From: CAMPKL01 sp963817465
Lineage (GTDB): Bacteria > Acidobacteriota > Terriglobia > Bryobacterales > UBA6623
Reading direction: 5' to 3'
NCBI GenBank assembly: GCA_963817465.1
Contig: CAWFOP010000018.1
Coordinates: 124,001 to 188,000, forward strand
DNA: 64,000 bases
Below, in pieces: positions 48,294 through 56,181 of the stretch; position 1 is the stretch's first letter; the number at the start of each line of letters is the position of its first letter. Both the position numbers and the translations under genes were made by a program. The notes under the pieces are model-generated. The model saw only the letters and a list, made by a program, of their open reading frames with translations. It searched no databases and was not told the origin of the DNA.

Positions 48294-49721
48294 ATGGATT
48301 GGGCCTACATCGGCGGCCGCGTCATCGTCGGCTATGAGTACGGCGTGATCACCTTCGCGCTCGCGATCAACTCCATCTACTTCGCGCTGATGGTGATCGG
48401 CTTCTTCGTGCTCAAGCGCGACCGCGACGTGCTCAGCGAGTCCGAGCGCGAGGCGCTGCTGAAGTCGCCGCTGCTTCCGCGCGTGTCGGTGCTGGCTCCG
48501 GCTTACAACGAGTCGGCGACCTGCCGCGACAGCGTGCGGGCGATGCTCAACCTGCAGTACCCGAACGTCGAGATCATCGTCATCAACGACGGCTCCAAGG
48601 ACGACACGCTGCAAGTGCTGGTCGAAGAGTTTCGCCTCTGCAAGTGCACTCGCGCCATTACGGGGAATATCGAGACCAAGCCCATCCGCAACATCTACCG
48701 CTCGCGCGACCCGATCCCGCTGATCGTCGTCGACAAGGTCAACGGCGGCAAGGCGGACGCCCTCAACGTCGGCCTCAACGTCGCCCGCGACGGCCTGGTC
48801 GCCGCCGTGGACGCCGATTCGCTGCTCGACCCCGACTCGTTGCTGGCGGTCGTCAAGCCGTTCGTCGCCGACCCGGAGCGTACCGTCGCGACCAGCGGCA
48901 GCATTCGGACCGTCAACGGCTGCTCGGTGAGCAACGGACGGGTCACCGAAATCAAGACGTCCGACTCGTTGATCGTGCGCTACCAGACGGTCGAATACCT
49001 GCGCGCCTTCCTGGGCAGCCGCGTCGGCCTGGGATTCATGAACTCGCTGATGGTGATCTCGGGCGCGTTCGGCGTCTTTCGCCGCGACAAGGTGCTCGAA
49101 GTCGGCGGCTATCTCGAGTCGACCGTCGGCGAAGACATGGAGCTGATCGTGCGCCTGCACCGGCACTGCCGCGAGCGGGGCCAGGACTACCGCATCTGCT
49201 TCCTGCCCAACCCGGTCTGCTGGACCGAGGTGCCCGAAGACCTCAAAATCCTCAAGCGGCAGCGTATGCGCTGGCAGCGCGGGGCCTACGAAACCCTGCT
49301 GCTGCACCGCCACCTGTTCTTCCGCCCCAAGTACGGCGCGGTGGGCATGTTCGGAGCGCCGTACTTCGCCTTGTTCGAAATGCTCGGCCCCGTGGTCGAG
49401 CTGACCGGCTATGTCGTGACGGCGCTGGGGTTCCTGCTCGGCGTCATCTGGATCGAGTTGGCGCTGATGTTCACGGCGAGCTCCGTGCTTTACGGCATGT
49501 TTCTGTCGGCGGGCGCGGTGGCTCTCGAGGAAGCGACTGTTCGCCGCTACCCCTCCTTCCGCGACGGCCGGCGGCTCTACTGGGCCGCGATCCTCGAAAA
49601 TCTCGGCTACCGCCAGCTCACGGTCTTGTGGCGCACCAGAGGCCTGATCGACGCCATCCGCGGCAAGCGCGGCAACTGGGGCGCGATGGTCCGCAAAGGC
49701 TTCCAACCCGCCTCCAGCTAG
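48294..49721 (+). CDS. Processive family 2 glycosyltransferase (membrane polysaccharide synthase)
   Basis: 475 residues in the layout of PgaC/NodC-type synthases. A membrane helix (ITFALAINSIYFALMVIGFF) is followed by the GT2 domain with PAYNESATCRDSVRAML, VINDGSKDDT, the metal-binding D173-A-D175 (AAVDADSLLDPDSL), the GED motif (STVGEDMELIVRLHRH) and Q323-RM-R326-W327. Three to four C-terminal helices follow. All catalytic motifs are present, so it should polymerise a sugar and pass it through the inner membrane. The sugar is not predictable. No PilZ domain is attached. With the HEAT and Hpt/receiver genes it forms an operon, and the YaiO-like barrel nearby could take the chain across the outer membrane. 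Confidence 0.9.
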   Translation: MDWAYIGGRVIVGYEYGVITFALAINSIYFALMVIGFFVLKRDRDVLSESEREALLKSPLLPRVSVLAPAYNESATCRDSVRAMLNLQYPNVEIIVINDGSKDDTLQVLVEEFRLCKCTRAITGNIETKPIRNIYRSRDPIPLIVVDKVNGGKADALNVGLNVARDGLVAAVDADSLLDPDSLLAVVKPFVADPERTVATSGSIRTVNGCSVSNGRVTEIKTSDSLIVRYQTVEYLRAFLGSRVGLGFMNSLMVISGAFGVFRRDKVLEVGGYLESTVGEDMELIVRLHRHCRERGQDYRICFLPNPVCWTEVPEDLKILKRQRMRWQRGAYETLLLHRHLFFRPKYGAVGMFGAPYFALFEMLGPVVELTGYVVTALGFLLGVIWIELALMFTASSVLYGMFLSAGAVALEEATVRRYPSFRDGRRLYWAAILENLGYRQLTVLWRTRGLIDAIRGKRGNWGAMVRKGFQPASS

Positions 49722-49728
49722 CAGCGGC

Positions 49729-49768
49729 TACAGGCGCTCCCGCCTGTAACAGGCGGCGACAGCCGCCT
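49729..49768 (+). terminator. Tandem hairpins after the GT2 gene
   Basis: TACAGGCG (49729-49736) pairs with CGCCTGTA (49741-49748) across loop CTCC, and AGGCGGC (49751-49757) pairs with GCCGCCT (49762-49768) across loop GACA. They begin seven bases after the stop. There is no T run, so they may be a Rho-dependent end, an mRNA-stabilising structure or a dispersed repeat. Confidence 0.5.
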
Positions 49769-49829
49769 AGTCTGACAATTTGCTGGAACTAACCCCGCCG
49801 CCTCAGGCAATGTCTAACAGAGGCGGCGA

Positions 49830-50432
49830 GTGGATCCCCATGCAAAAGCGACTGACGCGGAACTGCTCGCCCGCAGCGGACAGGGCGATGAGGCGGCGTT
49901 CGTCGCGCTCTACCGCCGGCTGCGTCCGCTGGTCTACCGCTATGCGCTGCGGATGACGGGCGATCCCGCCGTCGCCGAAGAAGCCGTGCAAGAGGCCTTC
50001 GTCGCGCTGGCCGAGCGGCCTGACGGATTCGATGCGGCCAGGGGCGACCTGGCCTCGTATCTGGTCGGCACGGCCCGCAACCGCGTCGTGCGCAAGCTCG
50101 GACGCGAGCGCCTCGTCACCGGGCTCGATCTCGACGAATCGGAGTCGGACCCGCCGCTGTGGACCACGCCCGGCGACAACCCCCTCGAAGCCCTCGAACA
50201 GGCCGAGCGCACCCTCGCCCTGAGTCACGCGGTCGATTCCCTGCCCCTGCCTTATCGCGAGGCCGTGACGCTGTGCGACATCGAGGGGTTGACATACGAG
50301 CAGGCCGCGGCGGCTTCGGGGGCGGCGATCGGAACGATCCGTTCGCGACTGCACCGCGCCCGGGCCTTGTTGCTCGAAAAACTGAGTCGGCGCTTTCAAA
50401 AAACGGCGGCGGCTCAAAGGAGGAATCCGTAA
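49830..50432 (+). CDS. ECF-family RNA polymerase sigma factor
   Basis: This is a 200-residue extracytoplasmic-function sigma factor. The start is GTG 49830, near an AGGCGG. Region 2 includes AFVALYRRLRPLVYRYALRM, then AEEAVQEAFVALAERPD. Region 4 is LPLPYREAVTLCDIEGLTYE followed by the HTH QAAAASGAAIGTIRSRLHRAR. Its stop TAA overlaps the ATG of the next gene (TAATG), and a strong AAAGGAGGAAT lies just before it, so the downstream membrane protein is translationally coupled and is the natural anti-sigma candidate. Confidence 0.92.
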   Translation: MDPHAKATDAELLARSGQGDEAAFVALYRRLRPLVYRYALRMTGDPAVAEEAVQEAFVALAERPDGFDAARGDLASYLVGTARNRVVRKLGRERLVTGLDLDESESDPPLWTTPGDNPLEALEQAERTLALSHAVDSLPLPYREAVTLCDIEGLTYEQAAAASGAAIGTIRSRLHRARALLLEKLSRRFQKTAAAQRRNP

Positions 50433-50863
50433 TGTTGAACTTCGAGCGCGAGTTGCGCAACCTGCGCGATCTCGCCGATCCGGCGCCGGAGGCCACCGAG
50501 CGGGCCGTGCTGGAAGCCTTTCGGCGGCGGCGCCGCTCTCCGACGCCTTGGCGTCTCGCGGCGGCGGCCGTTTTGCTCGCGGCCTGCGGAGCTTGGTTGT
50601 GGTTCGCGAATCGCCCGGCCGATTCCGGCGAACGGGCCGCCGCCGCACCGCCCACCGAGCACGCTACGGATTTCATCGTGCTGGATCCGCTCGCTCCTGG
50701 CGTCCGCGACGGCCACGGGCGGCTAGTGCGGATCCCCTTGCCGCCGGGCGAGGGGTTCGGCGGGATCCCGGCGCCGTGGCCCGCGGCGCCCGGAGCGACC
50801 GTGCGGGCCGAGGTGCTGGTGGGTGACGACGGCGCAGCTCATGCGGTTCGATTCGTGTACTAA
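50432..50863 (+). CDS. Putative anti-sigma factor, single-pass membrane protein
   Basis: 143 residues, translationally coupled to the sigma factor by a one-base TAATG overlap and a strong AAGGAGG inside the end of the sigma gene. A short helical cytoplasmic part (residues 1-40, LRNLRDLADPAPEATERAVL) is followed by one membrane helix (41-59, RLAAAAVLLAACGAWLWFA) and a periplasmic tail with a small beta domain (VRAEVLVGDDGAAHAVRFVY) like a TonB C-terminal-type fold. No zinc-binding HxxxCxxC motif is present. The role is inferred from position and topology. Confidence 0.72.
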   Translation: MLNFERELRNLRDLADPAPEATERAVLEAFRRRRRSPTPWRLAAAAVLLAACGAWLWFANRPADSGERAAAAPPTEHATDFIVLDPLAPGVRDGHGRLVRIPLPPGEGFGGIPAPWPAAPGATVRAEVLVGDDGAAHAVRFVY

Positions 50864-50893
50864 CTCTTGTTGAATAAGCGAGGTAAAGAAATT

Positions 50894-51869
50894 ATGTCGA
50901 GACGCTACATCATTCTTAGTGTGATCATCGCGTCGGCGGCCTTCGCCCAAGGCCAGACCAAGTCAGCCGACGCCACCTGGATCACCGACCAGCCGGGCAA
51001 ACACGTCTTTTTCGCGCGAACAGTCGGCGCGATCGGCGGCGACGTGCGCTTCGAGGGGGCCCCCGTGAAGGGAGCCCCTTACTCCGCCGAGGCGGTCACT
51101 GAGGTCGTGCAGAAGCTGGCCGACGGCAACAAAATTCGGCATGAGAACCGCACGACGATCCAAAGGGACAGCGAGGGGAGGACGCGCCGCGAGGAGACAC
51201 TCGAGTCGGTCGGGCCGTGGTCCACGGCGCAGGCCCACAAGATGATCTTCATCAACGATCCGGCAGCGAGGGTGCAGTACATCCTGAACCCGGACGACAA
51301 GACCGGCCGCAAGATTCCCGCGCCGGACATGTCGAATCTCCCGATCGGCTGGTCCGCGCAGGCCGATGGCGCATCGGCGGACGTTCTCATTCACGCGGCG
51401 CCGGGCGGTCCTCCACCCCCGCCCCCGCCGCCCCCGCCGGGAACGACGGCTACGTTCGTGCAGCGCACTATCATCGACCAGGCCGGGCAGCGCACCGTCG
51501 AGTCCGGGACGAGCTTCGGCGGGGCCGGTCCTCTACAAGTCCGATTCAACCGCGCAGGCCGATGAAGAAGACCTCGGCAAGCGCATGATCGAGGGCCTCG
51601 AATGCGTCGGCACGCGCTTCACGACGGTGCTCGAAGCGGACAAGATCGGCGCCGACCGCGACGTCGAGATCGTCTACGAGCGCTGGACGTCTCCTGAACT
51701 CGGCGTCGACGTGATGACCAAGCGCACCGATCCCCGCTTCGGCGAGACCATCTATCGCTTGACGAACATCAATCGCGCCGAGCCCTTGGCTTCAGCGTTC
51801 GAGCCGCCGGCCGACTACGAGATCACCAGCGGCGGCGACGCCGTCTTCATTCACCGCGAAGAGCGCTGA
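50894..51869 (+). CDS. Secreted protein of unknown function with polyproline linker (one frameshift)
   Basis: About 324 residues when joined. The start at ATG 50894 follows GAGG and begins a signal peptide (SRRYIILSVIIASAAFAQ). The N-terminal part has EAVTEVVQKLADGNKIRHEN and RDSEGRTRREETLES, then a run of ten prolines near residue 180. After a frame change near 51522, where one extra G appears in a G run, it continues as GPVLYKSDSTAQADEEDLGK, YERWTSPELGVDVMTKRTDP and ends FEPPADYEI. This kind of protein is common in Acidobacteria next to ECF sigma genes. It may sense or be the target of the sigma/anti-sigma pair, from which it is 30 bases away. Family function unknown. Confidence 0.72.
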
Positions 51870-51935
51870 GCGAGGCGCCTGGCCCGCGTTTTATGATCGA
51901 GGGGACGGGCTCTCCTTCCGGCCCGCCCCCTCTTC

Positions 51936-53747
51936 ATGCCCGAAACGCCAGGCGATCGGACCGCGCTGGAACGAGCGCTAGGGCGACGGAGCGTCGCTCT
52001 GGCGCTGTTTGCGCTGTTGAGCATCGTTTTCACGCTGCCCATGGCGCTGCGCTTCAAGTCCGCCGTGCCGGCCGGATCGGGCGACATCCTGCAAAATTAC
52101 TGGAATTTCTGGTGGTGGAAGACGGCTCTGTTCGATCTCGAAACCAGCCCGTATCACACCGACTATCTGTTCTATCCGTTCGGCACGAACCTGGTCTTCT
52201 ACACGCACTCGATCTTCAACCAGATCGTCGGCATGCCGGTGAACCTCGAATGGGGCCAAGCGGCGGCATACAACTTCTGCGCCTTGCTGGCGATCGCGCT
52301 AAGCGGCTATGGCGCGTATCGCCTCGCGCGCGAAATCACCGGCGACCCGCGTGCGGCGTTCCTGGCGGGCATCGTCTTCACGTTCTTCCCGCAACATCTC
52401 GAGCAGGCCACCGAGCACCTCAACCTGATCGCGATGCAGTTTCTGCCGTGGGCGCTGTATTGCCTGCTGCGAGTGGTGCGCTACGGCGGAACGAAGGCGT
52501 GGCTCGGGCTCGCGGTGACTTTCACGCTGAACGCCTTGTGCAGTTGGCATTTGGGGCTGCTGTTATTGCTTGCGGGGGCGGCGATCTTGCCCTTTCAAGC
52601 GCGCCGGACGAAACGCTCGGGCGCGGCCGTAGCGCGCGATCTGGCGTTCGCCGCAGCGCTCTCGACCGTGCTGCTGTGGCCGGCGGTGAAGCCGCTGCTG
52701 GCCGAGATCCTGGCCGGCGCGACGTACTTCCGCAAGCCTGAAACGCCGCGCGGAATCGACCTGCTCTACCTGTTCGTGCCGCAGTACGGGCACCCGATTT
52801 GGGGCCGCTGGCTCGCCGGACTCTACCTCGACCGCGCCTATGAAGCGGCGGGCTTCGTCACCTACTTGGGCGTCGTGCCGTTGGCTTTGGCGGCGCTGGC
52901 ATGGCGACGTAAGGAGCGCGGCGTCAAATTTTGGACCGGCTTCTCGATCGGCGCGACGGTGTTCGCCTTGGGCGCGCACCCCTGGGTCGGCGGACATTTG
53001 CTCGAATGGCCGCCCTTGCCGTTCGCCCTGTTCCACTACTTGCCGTTTCTCGACGTGCTGAACGTCGCCAACCGCTTCATGATCCTGGCTAGCTTGGGTC
53101 TCGGTATTCTGGTCGCCTTCGGCTGGCGCTCGCTCGCCGTGCGGACAGACCGCCGCTTTTTGCTCGTCGCCGGTTTGATCCTGCTCGACTACGCTTGGCT
53201 GCCCTTCCCGATGCGCGACATCGGTCCGTCGCGCGCCTATGTCGAGATGGCCGCAGCGCCGATCATGCGGGTCGGCGCGGTGCTCGACATCCCCTTCAAC
53301 CAGCGCAGCCGGACGGGCGAAAACATGGTGGCGCAGACGTTTCACCATCGCAAGATCGGGGGCGGCTACCACTCGGTCTATCCGCCTGAGACTCTCGCGG
53401 CCATCGCCGACGATCCGGTGCTGTCAAAGCTCAGCGGCGTGCCGCAAGTCGACGGCCCAATCGACTTCGAATATCTCATTCAGTTGGGCTTCGACACCGT
53501 CGTTCTGCACAAGAACCGCCGCGACAGCGCCGGCCAGGCGGCGGTCGCGGCGACCGACCCTCACGACATCATGGGACGCAAGTATGCGAACCGCCTCGGC
53601 GGCGTGCCCGACCACACCTACAACGATATTCGCCGCCAACTCATCGAGGCTTGCGGGCCGCCCGCTTTCGACGACGACGAGGTCGAAATCTTCTACTTGA
53701 AGAGCGGCCGGTCAAACGGCGACAACGCCATCCCGATGCAGCGCTGA
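51936..53747 (+). CDS. Polytopic membrane protein, GT-C glycosyltransferase-like
   Basis: 603 residues with about eleven hydrophobic helices between residues 15 and 430 and a soluble C-terminal domain of about 170 residues. The first loop after TM1 contains SGDILQNYWNFWWWKTALFD, with an acidic residue in the position typical of GT-C enzymes that use lipid-linked sugars. Other loops have TDYLFYPFGTNLVFYTHSIF and FFPQHLEQATEHLN. I do not recognise a named family. A role in transferring sugars to lipid or protein at the periplasmic face is a reasonable guess. It begins 66 bases after the secreted-protein gene on the same strand. Confidence 0.72.
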   Translation: MPETPGDRTALERALGRRSVALALFALLSIVFTLPMALRFKSAVPAGSGDILQNYWNFWWWKTALFDLETSPYHTDYLFYPFGTNLVFYTHSIFNQIVGMPVNLEWGQAAAYNFCALLAIALSGYGAYRLAREITGDPRAAFLAGIVFTFFPQHLEQATEHLNLIAMQFLPWALYCLLRVVRYGGTKAWLGLAVTFTLNALCSWHLGLLLLLAGAAILPFQARRTKRSGAAVARDLAFAAALSTVLLWPAVKPLLAEILAGATYFRKPETPRGIDLLYLFVPQYGHPIWGRWLAGLYLDRAYEAAGFVTYLGVVPLALAALAWRRKERGVKFWTGFSIGATVFALGAHPWVGGHLLEWPPLPFALFHYLPFLDVLNVANRFMILASLGLGILVAFGWRSLAVRTDRRFLLVAGLILLDYAWLPFPMRDIGPSRAYVEMAAAPIMRVGAVLDIPFNQRSRTGENMVAQTFHHRKIGGGYHSVYPPETLAAIADDPVLSKLSGVPQVDGPIDFEYLIQLGFDTVVLHKNRRDSAGQAAVAATDPHDIMGRKYANRLGGVPDHTYNDIRRQLIEACGPPAFDDDEVEIFYLKSGRSNGDNAIPMQR

Positions 53748-53800
53748 AACCTGCTTTCGCGCGCCTCGCATGCTATCCTCGCTCACGGCGGAATACCTTC

Positions 53801-55066
53801 ATGAGCAACCCTATTTCTCGACGTAATTTCGTAGCGACATCCGCGGCGGCGGCCGCTCCCGCGTTGCTGAGCGCGCAGACTTCCGGCAGCAAGATCGCCA
53901 TCGGCTGGGTCGGCTTCGGCAACCGCGGCGGCAAGCATGTCTACACCATGGTGAACGAGGCCAAGGGCGACGCCTACATCAAGGCGATCTGCGACGCGTT
54001 CGCGCCGCGCATGGCCGCCGTCAAAGACAAGCTGATCTCCGACGGCCAGCCCGCGCCCGACACCTACGAAGACTATTACAAGATGATCGAGGACCCCAAC
54101 ATCGACGCCATCGTCGTCATGACGCCCGAGCACCTGCATCACGACATGGTGATCGCCGCCCTCGAAGCAGGCAAGCACGTCTACTGCGAAAAGCCGCTCA
54201 CGCACACCATCGAAGAGGGCTTCGACATCCTACAAGCCGTCGAGCGCAGCGGCAAGAAGTTCCAAGTCGGCACGCAGCGCCGCAGCTCGAAGATCTACAT
54301 GAAGGCCAAGGAGATCTACGAGTCCGGCGTGCTGGGCGATGTCGTCTATGCGCGAGCCTACTGGTATCGCAACAGCCCCGACGCCTTCCCGGCCTGGCGC
54401 TACGACATCCCCGACGATTCCACACCGGCGAACACGGACTTCAAAAAATTCCTCGGCGACGCGCCCGAAGTCGCCTTCGACAAGTCGCGCTACTTCCAGT
54501 GGCGGCTCTTTTGGGACTATTCGGGCGGCATCTCGACCGACCTGCTCGTCCACCAAACCGACGCGCTGCACATGATCACCGGCCGCACCTATTGCAAGAG
54601 CGTGATGTGCACGGGCGGCGTCCACGCCTGGCAAGACGGCCGCGAAGTGCCCGACACGATCACCGCGGGTTTCGAGTATCCCGAGCACTTCCACGTGAAT
54701 TACAGCGTGGCCTTCTCGAACGCCTACTGGGGCTACGGCGAGGAGCTGCTCGGACGGAACGGCACGATGCTCATCAAGAACCTGAGCGATCTGTACGTTT
54801 ACGGTGAGGACCCGCGCATGCTGTCAAAGGATGCCAAGCCCGCGCCCGAGATGCACTTCAACGACGCCAAGGACTTCGGCCAGGGCAACCCGACCAACGA
54901 GCACCTGCGCAACTTCCTCGACGCCATCATGGGCAAGGCCGAGCTGCACTGCCCGGCGATCATCGGCCACCAGGCGGCCGTCACCGGACACTTGGCGACG
55001 CTCTCCTACCGCTCCGGTCAGAAGGCCTACTGGGACCAGGAGCAGGGCCGCTATCACCTGGGCTAG
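53801..55066 (+). CDS. Exported Gfo/Idh/MocA family oxidoreductase
   Basis: 421 residues. ATG 53801 starts a twin-arginine signal (ISRRNFVATSAAAAAPALLSA); a -10-like TATCCT lies at 53774-53779. The Rossmann domain (IAIGWVGFGNRGGKHVYT, IVVMTPEHLHHDMVIAALE, VYCEKPLTHTIEEGF) is followed by the substrate domain (KFQVGTQRRSSKIYMKAKEI, DYSGGISTDLLVHQTDALHM). Tat export would carry the enzyme out folded with its NAD(P) bound. Exported members are frequent in Acidobacteria and Planctomycetes, and some are retaining or NAD-assisted glycosidases (GH109-like). Both readings are open. Intact. Confidence 0.88.
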   Translation: MSNPISRRNFVATSAAAAAPALLSAQTSGSKIAIGWVGFGNRGGKHVYTMVNEAKGDAYIKAICDAFAPRMAAVKDKLISDGQPAPDTYEDYYKMIEDPNIDAIVVMTPEHLHHDMVIAALEAGKHVYCEKPLTHTIEEGFDILQAVERSGKKFQVGTQRRSSKIYMKAKEIYESGVLGDVVYARAYWYRNSPDAFPAWRYDIPDDSTPANTDFKKFLGDAPEVAFDKSRYFQWRLFWDYSGGISTDLLVHQTDALHMITGRTYCKSVMCTGGVHAWQDGREVPDTITAGFEYPEHFHVNYSVAFSNAYWGYGEELLGRNGTMLIKNLSDLYVYGEDPRMLSKDAKPAPEMHFNDAKDFGQGNPTNEHLRNFLDAIMGKAELHCPAIIGHQAAVTGHLATLSYRSGQKAYWDQEQGRYHLG

Positions 55067-56159
55067 TTCTTCAGCCGCCAGCGGAAATTGACGGTCGCGC
55101 TCGTTTTCGTGTTGCGCAGCATGCGGAACTTGAAAGTCGCCCAACCGTTGTCCGCGCGGGGCTGCTCGACGATCTCGACGGCCGGCGACGACGTCTCGAT
55201 TTGGACCGGCTTTCCGGGCAGCGCCTTGCCGTCGATCGAACCGACCGATGCGCCGCTTCCCTGGACCGTGACGATCGTCTTCTTGTCAAAGACACCGACC
55301 CAGTAGAGGTCGCCGAACGTCGGAGTCGGCGGGGCGGCTTTGGCGGGCGGCGGGATGACCTCCTTGCGTTCCTCGCGAATCGGCGCCGGCGGCGAGACGC
55401 CGGTGGGCGACCCGTCGCTGGGGTTCATGATGCGGCCGCCGGCGCGCTGCGGAGGAGGGGGCGGCGGGTCGCCTTCCGCTGGCGCTCCGGCCCGCGGCAA
55501 CGGGATCATCTCGATGTTGGGCGGGAGTTCGGGGTTTTGGGGGAGTTTAGGCTGCGGCTCGAGCTTGGGCGCGACCGCCGCCGCCTCGGGTTCAGGATTC
55601 GCCGGCTTCGGCCGCGGCGCGGGCGCGGGCTTCGGAGCGGCGGTGACCGGAGCGGGCTTTGGCGTGATCGGCGTGGGGCGGACGGCGGCAGGCGGCGGCT
55701 CGCTGCGTTGGCGCTCAGCCGGCGGCGCCGCCGGCGGAGGAACTTCGGCGGGCTCCTCCGCAACAGTTTCGGGGGTGGCTGGTATGACGGCCAAAGGTTC
55801 GGTGGCCAAAGTTTCAGGGCGCTGGGATCAACAACCGCCGCGCTCTGGGGCGTCTCGACCGGCGCAGTCCCTTTGTAGGCGAACATTCGATAGGCGTACC
55901 AGGCGACGCCGGCGGTCACGAGCACCAATAGGACCAATAGCCCGACCACCAGCTTCGCTCCGCTATGTTTGCGCGCTCGCGGCACGGCGTCGACGGCCTT
56001 ATGAGGCGGTGGAAGCGGCTGCCTGGGCGGAGACGGCGGCGTCGCGGGCGGAGTCGGCGGAGGGGCCGGCGCCTTCGCGGGGGTCGCCACGGGCGTGCCG
56101 CAGTTCGTGCAAAAGCGTTCCGCTTCGGTTAACGTTTGGCCGCAGTTCGCACAGGTCAT
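55063..56159 (-). CDS. Zinc-ribbon membrane protein with Pro-rich periplasmic region (one frameshift)
   Basis: About 365 residues when joined. The N-terminus is a zinc ribbon with C3/C6 and C17/C20 (MTCANCGQTLTEAERFCTNC). A Pro-rich linker leads to one membrane helix (residues 69-90). The outer part is Pro/Ala-rich with PEPT-type repeats, ending in a small beta domain (FGDLYWVGVFDKKTIVTVQG, VEQPRADNGWATFKFRMLRN). One A is missing from an A run near 55815, so the outer part is in another frame. The Pro-rich region would cross the periplasm. The function is unknown; zinc ribbons of this kind are often found on envelope scaffold proteins. It is tail-to-tail with the exported oxidoreductase, overlapping by four bases. 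Confidence 0.72.
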
Positions 56160-56181
56160 CCCGAGGGTGAGTATAAGGCGG

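Noticed and set aside
47919..49706. 595-codon ORF on the minus strand opposite the GT2 gene
   Set aside because: It is antisense to a fully conserved glycosyltransferase and consists of Arg/Ala/Gly/His-rich sequence without domains. Long antisense frames are expected in high-GC DNA.
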